From: Bergeyella cardium
GTDB lineage: Bacteria; Bacteroidota; Bacteroidia; Flavobacteriales; Weeksellaceae
Reading direction: 5' to 3'
Assembly: GCF_003614945.1 (NCBI RefSeq)
Contig: NZ_QYCZ01000001.1
Coordinates: forward strand, 948,001 to 1,012,000
Length of the DNA stretch: 64,000 bases
Shown here one piece after another: positions 15,897-24,357 of this stretch. A program made the position numbers and the translations under genes. Every line of letters begins with the position of its first letter. Within the stretch, counting starts at the first letter, position 1. The notes beneath the pieces are model-generated. The model did not search any database. It was not told the origin of the DNA and worked only from the letters and a program-made list of their open reading frames with translations.

Positions 15897-17825
15897 TTAA
15901 TCTTTAATGATTTTCTCTGTATAAGTAGCGTTTTGGGTATTGATTTTAAGGATATACACACCTTTGGAAAGGTTGCTTACGCTTCTTTGGTTTGTGCTGA
16001 GTGTTTTTACGAGGCTTCCGTTTGCGGAGTAGATTTCTATGCTCTTGATGCCGTCTAAGCCTTGAATGTGAAGCTCATCTTTTACTGGTTTTATGATGAA
16101 GAACTGTGGTTTTTGCGCTACATCTTCGGTTGCTAAGTCGGCAGTACAGCCTGCATCAAATGTATCGCCAGAGATTTTCCACCATTTAATGTCGATAAGT
16201 TTTTGTCTGTAAGGCTTAGCAGCAGCACCATAAGTAACGGCTTGAGAAGAGAAGACTACATCACTTCCTGTATTTGGGTTTTCTGCCCAGCCTTTGAGGG
16301 TTTTGCTGTAGTTTTCGCAATCCATTCCAGAGAAGGAGAATATACCGCCGAGTTTAGCATCCGTTGGAATAGTCCAGCTTCCCAAGTTTTGGTTAAATTT
16401 TCTTGCACCTACGAACATTCTGTTCATATTTTTAGCTTTAGATACATTCCAGTTAGAGAGGTCGCTATTAAATTTCTCTGCTCCATGGAACATAAACTCC
16501 ATATTTTCTACATTGCCTACATTCCAGTTAGAGAGGTCGCTCTCAAATTCTGCTGCGTTCCAGAACAGCTCAGTCATATTGGTAACGCTCCCCACATTCC
16601 ATTTAGAGAGGTCGCTGGTAAATACTCCTGCTCTGTTAAACATCCTTCTCATATTGGTTACATTGGTTACATCCCATTTGGAGAGGTCTTGGTTAAATGC
16701 TTTTGCATTCTCAAACATAGAGCTCATATCTTGCACTTTACCTACGCTCCATTCAGAGAGGTTGGAGTTGAAAGCTATAGCATTAAAAAACATAGAGTTC
16801 ATATGCGCTACATTGTCTACCGTCCATTTAGAGATATCGGAGTTGAACTCAGAAGCACCATTAAACATAGAGTTCATATTGGTTACCTGCTCTACATCCC
16901 AGTTGGAGATATCTCCGTTGAATTTTATAGCACCGTTGAACATATTTGCCATATTTTTCACTTTTCCTGTTTTCCAGTTTGGCATATTTTGGTTAAAGTT
17001 GACCGCATCGCTAAACATATACTGCATATTGTTTACATTGCTCACATTCCAGTTGGAGAGGTCCTGGTTGAATGCCGTAGCGCCATTAAACATATAGCTC
17101 ATATTTTCTACCTTGCTCACATCCCATTTGGAGAGGTCTTGGTTGAATGCCTTAGCTCCTTCAAACATCCCTCCTTTGTAGAAGTTAACTCCTCCCATAT
17201 TCTTTACATTGCCCACTTTCCAGTTGGAGATGTCTTGGTTAAATGCTTGTGCGTGGGCAAACATCCCGCTCATATCTTCTACTTGGGATACATTCCAGCC
17301 AGAGATATTGCCGTTAAATTTAGCAGCATTGTTAAACATATTCTTCATATTGGTAACCTTACTTACATCCCAGTTTTCTATGCCAGGGATATTATCGATT
17401 TCCCTACAATAGTAGAACATATGGCTCATATTGGTTACATTAGAAAAGTTCGGCTTATCAGTTGCGGTTATTTTAAGACCAGAGCATCCTCGGAAGAGGT
17501 CGGATAAATCATCCGTCCAATTTATTTCTCCCCATTCTTTTAATTCAATGATGCCGCTAAGATTCTTAAATTTAAAAGCCTCTGTTGGTGTGATGGTGAT
17601 TTTATATTCTCCATTTGCCAAGTTGAGGGTTGTTTTTGCAGGCACACCTGCTCCTGAACCTGTTACACTTGGGTCGCCTACTTTTTCGTAGGTATAGTTA
17701 AAGTTGCCCACACTTCCAAAAGAGATTTCCCCTTTCTTATTTGTTTTCCATACGCCTACGAAAGGCTTCTGTGCATACGCCACCATTGCGACGAATAATG
17801 CGAATAAAATTGAAATTTTTTTCAT
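15897..17825 (-). CDS. BspA-like (DUF285) repeat surface protein with T9SS sorting domain, copy 1
   Basis: A 642-residue secreted protein. A signal peptide (MKKISILFALFVAMVAYAQ) is followed by a ~85-residue N-terminal domain, then about 15 repeats of ~25 residues with consensus MFxxAxxFNxDLSxWNVSxVxNM, the DUF285/BspA-like leucine-rich type, and a C-terminal ~70-residue type A sorting domain ending KGVYILKINTQN and a basic tail. The protein should cross the outer membrane by T9SS and be cell-attached or released; BspA-like repeats often mediate adhesion, which is inference here. Its 3' ~235 bp are about 96% identical to copy 2. Confidence 0.9.
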   Translation of the reverse strand: MKKISILFALFVAMVAYAQKPFVGVWKTNKKGEISFGSVGNFNYTYEKVGDPSVTGSGAGVPAKTTLNLANGEYKITITPTEAFKFKNLSGIIELKEWGEINWTDDLSDLFRGCSGLKITATDKPNFSNVTNMSHMFYYCREIDNIPGIENWDVSKVTNMKNMFNNAAKFNGNISGWNVSQVEDMSGMFAHAQAFNQDISNWKVGNVKNMGGVNFYKGGMFEGAKAFNQDLSKWDVSKVENMSYMFNGATAFNQDLSNWNVSNVNNMQYMFSDAVNFNQNMPNWKTGKVKNMANMFNGAIKFNGDISNWDVEQVTNMNSMFNGASEFNSDISKWTVDNVAHMNSMFFNAIAFNSNLSEWSVGKVQDMSSMFENAKAFNQDLSKWDVTNVTNMRRMFNRAGVFTSDLSKWNVGSVTNMTELFWNAAEFESDLSNWNVGNVENMEFMFHGAEKFNSDLSNWNVSKAKNMNRMFVGARKFNQNLGSWTIPTDAKLGGIFSFSGMDCENYSKTLKGWAENPNTGSDVVFSSQAVTYGAAAKPYRQKLIDIKWWKISGDTFDAGCTADLATEDVAQKPQFFIIKPVKDELHIQGLDGIKSIEIYSANGSLVKTLSTNQRSVSNLSKGVYILKINTQNATYTEKIIKD

Positions 17826-17903
17826 TATAAATGTATTTAATTATGCTTCTAAAATATAGACAAAAGCCTCCAAAGTTGACCTCAGGGGCTATTAAATTAG
17901 GTT
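17826..17903. repeat. Possible relic unit of the 21-bp array between surface-protein genes
   Basis: Within this gap, TTGACCTC at 17877-17884 followed by ATTAAATTAGG at 17891-17901 resembles the TTGACCTCC...CATTAAATTA units of array A. It is only one unit, so chance cannot be excluded. Confidence 0.35.
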
Positions 17904-19586
17904 TTAATCTTTAATGATTTTATCTGTATAAGTACCGTTTTGGGTATTGATTTTAAGGATATACACACCTTTGGAAAGGTTGCTTACGCCTCTTTGGTTT
18001 GCATTGAGTGTTTTTACGAGGCTTCCGTTTGCGGAGTAGATTTCTATGCTCTTGATGCCGTCTAAGCCTTGAATGTGTAGCTCTTCTTTTACTGGTTTTA
18101 TGATGAAGAACTGTGGTCTTTGCGCTACTGTTTCTGTTGCTAAGTCGGCAGTACAGCTTGAGTCGTAGCTATCGCTATAGATTTTCCAGTCTTTCTCATC
18201 GATGAGTTTTTGTCTGTAAGGTTTTGCACTATCTCCGTAGCTTGCGGTAGAGTAGAAGTGGATTTCCTTACCTGTGTTAGGATTATCTGCCCAGCCTTTG
18301 AGTGTCTTGCTGTAGTTTTCGCAATCCATTCCAGATTCTTTGAGGAAGTTCGTCATATGGGCTTTATCTTTTATCTTCCATCCTGCAAGGCTTTGGTTAA
18401 ATGCCTTAGCATCTTCAAACATAAAGTCAAGTACTTGTACGCTACTTACATCCCAGTTAGAGATATCTTTATTAAAATTTTTTGTACTTTCAAACATAGA
18501 GCCCATATTGGTTACCTTGCTTACATCCCATTGGGAGATATCTTGGTCGAATGCCTCTGCTTCTTTAAACATATTGTTCATATCGGTTACCTTGCTCACA
18601 TCCCATCTGGAAATATCGCTATTGAAAGCTGTAGCACCTTGGAACATACTCCAAGTTCCTGTAACATTACTCACATTCCAGTTAGAAAGGTCGGAGTTGA
18701 ATAGCGGAGCTTTGGAGAACATAGCGTACATAAGGGTTACATTACCTACATTCCATCTAGAAAGGTCGCTATTAAACTGTAATGCTTCATAGAACATCAC
18801 TTCCATATTCTTAGCTTGGGATACATTCCAGTTAGAGACATCTCCACTAAAGGCTTTTGCTCTATAGAATACGCCTTTCATATTGGTTACAGTGCCTACA
18901 TTCCAGTTAGATACATCGCCATTAAATGCAAATGCTTCTCGGAACATATACTCCATATTTTCGAGGTTTTTGAATTCCCAAGTATGGATATCTCCATTAA
19001 AAGTGCTTGCTTCCTGGAACATATAGCTCACATTTTTTACATTGCCCATATTCCATTTGAACAGGTCTTGGTTGAAATGCGTAGCACCGCTAAACATATA
19101 GCTCATATCTTGAACATTGCTTACATCCCAGTCGTTTAATCCATTGATGGTTTCCAATGAAGAGCAGCCGCTGAAGAGCCCGCTAAGGCTGGTTACCCCA
19201 GATAGATCGGGAGTATCGTCAGCGGTTATTTGGAGTTCGTTACAGTTAGCGAACATCCCTGAGAGGTCATCTGCCCATTTCACGCTTCCCCATTTTTGTA
19301 CTTCGAGGAAGTTGTTAAGGTCTTTAAATCTAAATTTATTATTGTTTTTTGGTACGATGGAGATTTTGTATTTACCAGGGCTTACGAACAGTTCTGTTCT
19401 ATTAGGCCAGCCATCTCCTATACCGTTGATACTAGGGTTTCCTACCTTTTCATAGGAGTAACTAAATTCTCCTTCTGTTGCGAAGACTATTTGTCCTCTT
19501 GGGGCATTCCACACTCCTACGAAAGGTTCTTGCGCATACGCCACTATTGCGACGAATAATGCGAATAAAATCGAGATTTTCTTCAT
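17904..19586 (-). CDS. BspA-like (DUF285) repeat surface protein with T9SS sorting domain, copy 2
   Basis: A 560-residue paralogue of copy 1 with nearly the same signal peptide (MKKISILFALFVAIVAYAQ), a related N-terminal domain (VGVWNAPRGQIVF, YEKVGNPSINGIGDG), about 12 repeats of the MFxxAxxFNxDxSxWNVxxVxNM type, and an almost identical T9SS sorting domain (QFFIIKPVKEELHIQG and on). Repeat number differs from copies 1 and 3, as expected if recombination adds or removes 75-bp units. Upstream of both copies 1 and 2 the sequence CATAATTAA recurs near the start codon. Confidence 0.9.
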   Translation of the reverse strand: MKKISILFALFVAIVAYAQEPFVGVWNAPRGQIVFATEGEFSYSYEKVGNPSINGIGDGWPNRTELFVSPGKYKISIVPKNNNKFRFKDLNNFLEVQKWGSVKWADDLSGMFANCNELQITADDTPDLSGVTSLSGLFSGCSSLETINGLNDWDVSNVQDMSYMFSGATHFNQDLFKWNMGNVKNVSYMFQEASTFNGDIHTWEFKNLENMEYMFREAFAFNGDVSNWNVGTVTNMKGVFYRAKAFSGDVSNWNVSQAKNMEVMFYEALQFNSDLSRWNVGNVTLMYAMFSKAPLFNSDLSNWNVSNVTGTWSMFQGATAFNSDISRWDVSKVTDMNNMFKEAEAFDQDISQWDVSKVTNMGSMFESTKNFNKDISNWDVSSVQVLDFMFEDAKAFNQSLAGWKIKDKAHMTNFLKESGMDCENYSKTLKGWADNPNTGKEIHFYSTASYGDSAKPYRQKLIDEKDWKIYSDSYDSSCTADLATETVAQRPQFFIIKPVKEELHIQGLDGIKSIEIYSANGSLVKTLNANQRGVSNLSKGVYILKINTQNGTYTDKIIKD

Positions 19587-19646
19587 TATTGAAATATATT
19601 AATTATGTTGTTTTAATTTAATGATGAGATGGATTATCTCTGATGA

Positions 19647-20897
19647 TTATTCTTTAATAATTTTCTCTGTGTACTGATGATTTTCTGTATTTATTTTTAA
19701 GATATAGAGCCCTTTTGGTAGGTTGCTTACGGCTCTTTGTTTTCCTTTTAATGTCTTGATGAGTGCGCCAGAAGCGGTATAGATTTCAATGTTTTTTATC
19801 TCTTCTGGGCTTGAGATAATGAGCTCATCTTTTACGGGTTTCAGTACTTTGAGGGCTGGTCGGGTAGGGGCATCAGCTATGCCTAAGTCTACGGTACATT
19901 TATCGTCATATTTATCGCTACTGATGGTCCATCCTTTCTTTTTAATGAGCTCATCTCTATAAGGTTTTGCTGCATCTCCGTACTTGGAGTTGGTAGAGAG
20001 GTTTACGCCTGTTCCTACTTCAGAATTTTCTGCCCAGCCTTTGAGGGTTTTGCTGTAGCTTTCGCAATCCATTCCAGAGTTTCTAAAAATCCCTGCCAGC
20101 GTGGCACCTGTTTTTATCTTCCAAGCGCCTAAGTCTTGGCTAAAATTCGTTGCGTCATAAAACATACCGCTCATTAGCAAGATATTTTGCACTTTCCAGC
20201 CAGAGATATCTTTATTGAAAGCCTTTGCACCTCTAAACATACTTACGGTTTCGGTAAGGGCTTCGGTATCCCACTGGGAGAGGTCTTGGTTAAATGCCTC
20301 TGCTCCTTTAAACATAGACACCATTGTTTCCACTTTGCCTACCTTCCATTGGGAGATATCGCCGTTAAACTGCTTTGCTCCTTCAAACATAGATTCCATA
20401 TCGGTAACCTCGCCTACTGCCCATTCGTTTATGTTGGGTACATTTTCTAATTGCGCGCAATTGAGAAACATCCTGCTCATATCGGTTACTTTGGAGAAGT
20501 CTGGGGTATCGGTAGCGGTTATTTTCAGTTGGCTACACTCTCTAAACATTCCCGAGAGGTCTTCTGCCCAGTCTATATCTCCCCATTGGCTGAGGTTTCG
20601 GAAAGCATCGCCTCCATTTTTTTTCAGTCTAAAAACTCCCGTTGGGTTTATTTTAATGGTATATTCTCCTACGGATTCTGTTATTTTAAGCTGAAACTCA
20701 GTTCCCACCGCTACTGCCGAGCCTGAGCCCGATACACTTGGCTCGCCTACTTTTTCGTAGGTATAGCTAAAATCTCCCAAAGCGGAGAGCTCCACTACGC
20801 CGCTGGCATCGCTTTTCCATACACCGATGAGGGGATTTCCCTGTGCATACGCCACTATTGCGAGGCATAATGCGAATAAAATTGAAATTTTCTTCAT
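19647..20897 (-). CDS. BspA-like (DUF285) repeat surface protein with T9SS sorting domain, copy 3
   Basis: A 416-residue paralogue, the shortest of the three, with signal peptide MKKISILFALCLAIVAYAQG, the same N-terminal domain (GVWKSDASGVVEL, YEKVGEPSVSGSGS), about six repeats, and a more diverged T9SS sorting domain (LKPVKDELIISSPEEIKNI, ending KIIKE). It is first in transcription order of the three same-strand genes. No clear -7 element was found upstream. Confidence 0.9.
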   Translation of the reverse strand: MKKISILFALCLAIVAYAQGNPLIGVWKSDASGVVELSALGDFSYTYEKVGEPSVSGSGSAVAVGTEFQLKITESVGEYTIKINPTGVFRLKKNGGDAFRNLSQWGDIDWAEDLSGMFRECSQLKITATDTPDFSKVTDMSRMFLNCAQLENVPNINEWAVGEVTDMESMFEGAKQFNGDISQWKVGKVETMVSMFKGAEAFNQDLSQWDTEALTETVSMFRGAKAFNKDISGWKVQNILLMSGMFYDATNFSQDLGAWKIKTGATLAGIFRNSGMDCESYSKTLKGWAENSEVGTGVNLSTNSKYGDAAKPYRDELIKKKGWTISSDKYDDKCTVDLGIADAPTRPALKVLKPVKDELIISSPEEIKNIEIYTASGALIKTLKGKQRAVSNLPKGLYILKINTENHQYTEKIIKE

Positions 20898-21070
20898 TTC
20901 TAATACTTACTTATTACTTGTTCTTATTTTTTTAATCAATTGCTTACTCTATTAAGGATTTTCGGCGCTCTCCCGAGATAAAAATTCCTCTTCGGATAGA
21001 GATTTTATCTCCTGTTTCATTTTAATATTTTTTCTTCTACTTTCAGATTTGAAGGGGTAAAAGAATAAGA

Positions 21071-21114
21071 CGAAGGATTAAAATACCTCACTATATTGGT
21101 ATTTTAATCCTTCG
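21071..21114. repeat. Perfect 17-bp inverted repeat
   Basis: Arms CGAAGGATTAAAATACC and its exact reverse complement, separated by 10 nt. There is no T-run on the plus-strand side, so it is not a standard terminator for a plus-strand transcript. Confidence 0.8.
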
Positions 21115-21333
21115 TTGGTTAAGTTTCAGTATTTAGCAATACTGTCTGCATATCTTTTTTTATTTTATGATGGCTAATGAAAATTTCCCTTGGCTCTTTA
21201 TGTCTATTTTCATAGTTACCCATGCATATTATCATACTGTTTTAGATTTTTAAATATTAAATAAAAATATAAACACTTGAAAAATAGAGGGGGGGGTCCC
21301 TTATTTTAAACGCGTCAAAGTTATATAAAAAAG

Positions 21334-21349
21334 TCTATTGCGCAATAGA
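21334..21349. promoter_or_regulatory. Palindrome upstream of lepB
   Basis: TCTATTGCGCAATAGA, perfect 16-bp dyad, 24 bp upstream of the candidate lepB -7 element, hence where the -33 region should be. It could be an operator; no regulator is suggested by neighbours. Confidence 0.45.
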
Positions 21350-21372
21350 AAAAAGATTTATTTTAAAATATT

Positions 21373-21380
21373 TATATTCG
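21373..21380 (+). promoter_or_regulatory. Candidate -7 promoter element of lepB
   Basis: TATATTCG matches TAnnTTTG at seven of eight positions and lies 47 bp before the lepB ATG. Confidence 0.45.
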
Positions 21381-21427
21381 CACCTGCTTTTTAAGCGATT
21401 AAATACCGAAAAAACCGAAAAATATCA

Positions 21428-23104
21428 ATGGAATATTTCGTTCAATACACTGTTTTTGTCCTCATTTTATCCGCACTAATGGGGCTCTCTACTTGGAAAC
21501 TTTTCAGAAAAATGGGGCATCACCCGCTTTTGGCTTTCGTCCCTTTTTATAATTACTTCCTTATACTAAAGGTCTCAAAAAAACCGAAATGGTGGGCACT
21601 CCTTGCCTATATGCCGATTGTGGGAAGCATTATGATGACTGTTTTTCACCTCCTTTTGATGGATAAATTCGGCAAAAAGCTCTTCCCTCAAAAGTTCCTC
21701 ACCGTTGTACTGCCGTTTATCTATATGGCGTACATCAACTACTTTGATGATACTGAAATAGATGAAATGGAAGACCTCTTCCTTACCGAAGAAGAGCGGC
21801 AGGAGAAGAAAAAAGATACGCTCATCGGTTCATTAACCTTCGCAGCGGTATTTGCTACCGTTATACACACATTCGTTACCCAACCCTTCGGAATCCCTAC
21901 CGGCTCGATGGAAAGAACACTCCTTGTGGGCGATTTCCTCTTCGTTAATAAATGGAGCTATGGCTTCCGAATGCCTACACGACCGCTCGCTATCCCTTTT
22001 TTACAAAGCACCATAATGGATACTGGTGAGAAAGGCAATCCGAAAGACGACCCTAAGTCCTATGTAGATGTTGTAGAGCTCCCGTATCTGAGGATTTTCA
22101 GTAGTGAGCCTCAGCGAAATGATATTGTGGTCTTCAACTATCCTGATGACTCGGTGCATACCGCAATAGACAGGAAAGACCCCTATGTAAAACGACTGCT
22201 CGCCACTGCTGGTGATGTATTGGAGATAAAAGCAGGTAAGGTGTTCATCAACGGAAAGCCCGAAAAACGAATGGCAGATGCCGAAGTACAGCATTCCTAT
22301 ACCGTAACCACTGAGCAGCTCCTCGACATTGATGCAATATTCAAAGCCTATGGCGTTTTACCCTTCGAGGAGAAAGACGGAGTCTATGTATTTAGCGGAC
22401 TTACCGATGCTATGGTAAAAGATTTTAAAGCAATGCCTGGCGTAACCTCCGTAGAAGAAAATATAGACCCCAAAGGCGAAAAAACAGTGGGATACTATAT
22501 AAATAAAGTAAAATCTATGGAAGAAGGAGAGCTCGTTCTTAGTAATAAAATCAACTATTCCAATACGATTTTCCCTCATAATAAAAACTGGAACCCAGAC
22601 TGGTATGGCCCACTGAGAATTCCTAAAAAAGGAGATGTTATTAGCCTTACCGAAGATAACCTACCAGAATATCAAAAGCTCATTACCCAATACGAAGGCA
22701 ATACATTGGTGCATAAAGACGGTAAATTCTTCATCAATGGCAAAGAGACCGATCAATACACCGTAAAATACAATTATTATATGATGATAGGGGACAACCG
22801 AGACAATTCATTAGATGCAAGGTTCTTCGGTTTCGTTCCAGAAACGCACATTATGGGTAAGCCTATGTTCGCTTGGCTAAGCCTACAAGGGCTGTTCTCA
22901 GATTCTGAGCGAGGGGTATCCTATTCGGAAGGAAAAATCTACCAAGCACCATTTAAAATCCGATGGGAAAGAATGTTTAAAGCCGTAAATACAGGCGATG
23001 CTAATAAAACATCCTACTGGTGGCTTGCGGTGCTCATCCTGACCCTTTTCTTCGGCTGGGATTATATTATGAAGATATTCAAAAAGAAAAAAGAAGACGA
23101 ATAA
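21428..23104 (+). CDS. lepB: Signal peptidase I
   Basis: A 558-residue inner-membrane protease that removes signal peptides from Sec-exported proteins, including the T9SS substrates nearby. N-terminal membrane segments (about residues 8-100) and another near 134-150 precede the catalytic box PTGSMERTL (nucleophile Ser160). The general base Lys255 lies in DPYVKRLLATAGD, and GDNRDNSLDARFFGFVP is the late conserved box. The large size comes from an insertion between boxes, usual in Bacteroidota. The stop overlaps the WbqC start (TAATG). Confidence 0.95.
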   Translation: MEYFVQYTVFVLILSALMGLSTWKLFRKMGHHPLLAFVPFYNYFLILKVSKKPKWWALLAYMPIVGSIMMTVFHLLLMDKFGKKLFPQKFLTVVLPFIYMAYINYFDDTEIDEMEDLFLTEEERQEKKKDTLIGSLTFAAVFATVIHTFVTQPFGIPTGSMERTLLVGDFLFVNKWSYGFRMPTRPLAIPFLQSTIMDTGEKGNPKDDPKSYVDVVELPYLRIFSSEPQRNDIVVFNYPDDSVHTAIDRKDPYVKRLLATAGDVLEIKAGKVFINGKPEKRMADAEVQHSYTVTTEQLLDIDAIFKAYGVLPFEEKDGVYVFSGLTDAMVKDFKAMPGVTSVEENIDPKGEKTVGYYINKVKSMEEGELVLSNKINYSNTIFPHNKNWNPDWYGPLRIPKKGDVISLTEDNLPEYQKLITQYEGNTLVHKDGKFFINGKETDQYTVKYNYYMMIGDNRDNSLDARFFGFVPETHIMGKPMFAWLSLQGLFSDSERGVSYSEGKIYQAPFKIRWERMFKAVNTGDANKTSYWWLAVLILTLFFGWDYIMKIFKKKKEDE

Positions 23105-23700
23105 TGAACCTCTTACCTGTATTCTACCTCCCGCCTGTGAGCTGGTTTGCTCGGTTTATCGCTCAGGAAGATATTACACTGGAACAGTATGAGAATTTTC
23201 CTAAACAAACCTACCGAAACAGAGCGAATATCTATGGTGCTAATGGGAAATTATCCCTCATTATCCCTATAAAACATACGGGAGACAGGCTGATGAAAGA
23301 TATACAAATCTCCTATGCTGAGAATTGGCAAAAGCTCCATTGGAAGTCTATTAAGACTGCCTATCAATCCTCTCCCTACTTTGAATATTACGAAGATAAG
23401 CTCCAATCAATCTTTGAGACTCGTGAGCCTTCATTACTGAAATTCAACCTTAGGGCGTTGGAGGTTTTGCAGCGTATTTTAAAGACAGATAAAGGCTTTT
23501 TGCTTACTGAGGAGTATATAAAACAGCCTCAGATGAATGATTACAGGGAGAAGTTTAGTGCTAAAAAACCTCTGCATTATGGTTTTGAAGAGTATTATCA
23601 AACCTTTTCGGATAAAATGGGCTTTATAGAAGATTTATCGGTGCTGGATTTAATCTGTAATAAAGGTCCAGAAGCATTGGCATACTTGCAGAATATCTAA
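23104..23700 (+). CDS. WbqC-family protein
   Basis: A 198-residue member of the WbqC-like family, with the typical opening LPVFYLPPVSWFARF, then NRANIYGANGKLSLIIPI and NWQKLHWKSIKTAYQSSPYFEYY. The family is found in glycan loci in some bacteria and after lepB in Flavobacteria; its biochemical role is not established. The ATG at 23104 overlaps the lepB stop, so translation is coupled. Confidence 0.85.
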   Translation: MNLLPVFYLPPVSWFARFIAQEDITLEQYENFPKQTYRNRANIYGANGKLSLIIPIKHTGDRLMKDIQISYAENWQKLHWKSIKTAYQSSPYFEYYEDKLQSIFETREPSLLKFNLRALEVLQRILKTDKGFLLTEEYIKQPQMNDYREKFSAKKPLHYGFEEYYQTFSDKMGFIEDLSVLDLICNKGPEALAYLQNI

Positions 23701-23725
23701 AATAGCTAAAAGAAATAGCTGAGCA

Positions 23726-24283
23726 ATGGAGCAAAAACAAATACTACAGCTCATTCAACTGGCGAGAGAGAAAGATCAGAAGTCCCAAACCGCTCTGATT
23801 AATCTCTATTGGGTAGAGGTCTTTTCCTTTGTGATGAAGAAGGTACAGCACGAGAACTTAGCAGATGAAATTACTGTTAATGTCTTCTCCAAAGTACTCT
23901 CTAAATTACATCTTTACGACTCTGATTTTCAGTTTAAGACTTGGGTGCTTACCATTGCTCAAAATACGATTATAGACTACTGGCGGAAGAAAGCCCGAGA
24001 AGCTGAGGATACAGATGGAAACCTCGAAGAGGTAAAAAATGAATTTGCAAAATCTCCAGAAGAGCTCCTGATTTCCGAAGAAGAGCATAAAAAAATTCAG
24101 GATATTGTCTCTACTATGGATGCAAATTACGCTGAGATTATCCGTCTCCGCTTTTTTGAAGAAATGAGTATAAAAGAAATTGCTGAAGTGCTCAATATCT
24201 CAATAGCAAATACCAAAGTGAGAATTATGCGAGCAAAAAAAGTCTTAGCACAACTCCTTAAAGAAAATGATTTTAGTCATTAG
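23726..24283 (+). CDS. RNA polymerase sigma-70 family (ECF-like) factor
   Basis: A 185-residue protein with sigma region 2 (about residues 20-95; ENLADEITVNVFSKVLSKL, FKTWVLTIAQNTIIDYWRKK) and region 4 (about 125-180; EIIRLRFFEEMSIKEIAEVLNISIANTKVRIMRAKKVL). No sigma-1.1 or region 3 is present, so it is ECF-like. No anti-sigma factor gene is adjacent; the next gene is convergent. It follows WbqC by 25 bp and may be on the lepB transcript. Confidence 0.88.
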   Translation: MEQKQILQLIQLAREKDQKSQTALINLYWVEVFSFVMKKVQHENLADEITVNVFSKVLSKLHLYDSDFQFKTWVLTIAQNTIIDYWRKKAREAEDTDGNLEEVKNEFAKSPEELLISEEEHKKIQDIVSTMDANYAEIIRLRFFEEMSIKEIAEVLNISIANTKVRIMRAKKVLAQLLKENDFSH

Positions 24284-24316
24284 TCTATTTTATTGATAGG
24301 GAAGAGGATTTTTACT

Positions 24317-24355
24317 AAAAAAAGAGCTCCGATAATCTATCGGAGCTCTTTTTTA
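24317..24355. terminator. Bidirectional terminator between the sigma factor and etfA
   Basis: Stem AAGAGCTCCGATA / TATCGGAGCTCTT, flanked by A-run and T-run, so it can act on both converging transcripts. Confidence 0.88.
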
Positions 24356-24357
24356 TC

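Larger units (their letters stand above)
20898..21427. other. Divergent intergenic region with hairpins, a palindrome and a G8 tract
   Basis: This 530-bp gap between surface-protein copy 3 and lepB contains an inverted repeat GAGATAAAA / TTTTATCTC (20975-21011), a perfect 17-bp stem (21071-21114), an eight-G homopolymer (about 21289-21296), a 16-bp perfect palindrome (21334-21349) and a likely lepB -7 element TATATTCG (21373-21380). No open frame worth calling was seen. The stems may belong to an untranslated RNA or mark an old insertion edge. Confidence 0.6.

Noticed and set aside
16203-17507. Long plus-strand open frames (up to 434 codons) across the surface-protein genes
   Set aside because: They are antisense to the 75-bp coding repeats, whose periodicity keeps other frames open; no promoter, signal peptide or family match.
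15897-20897. Diversity-generating retroelement acting on the surface genes
   Set aside because: No reverse transcriptase, template repeat or adenine-biased variation was seen; repeat recombination explains the differences.
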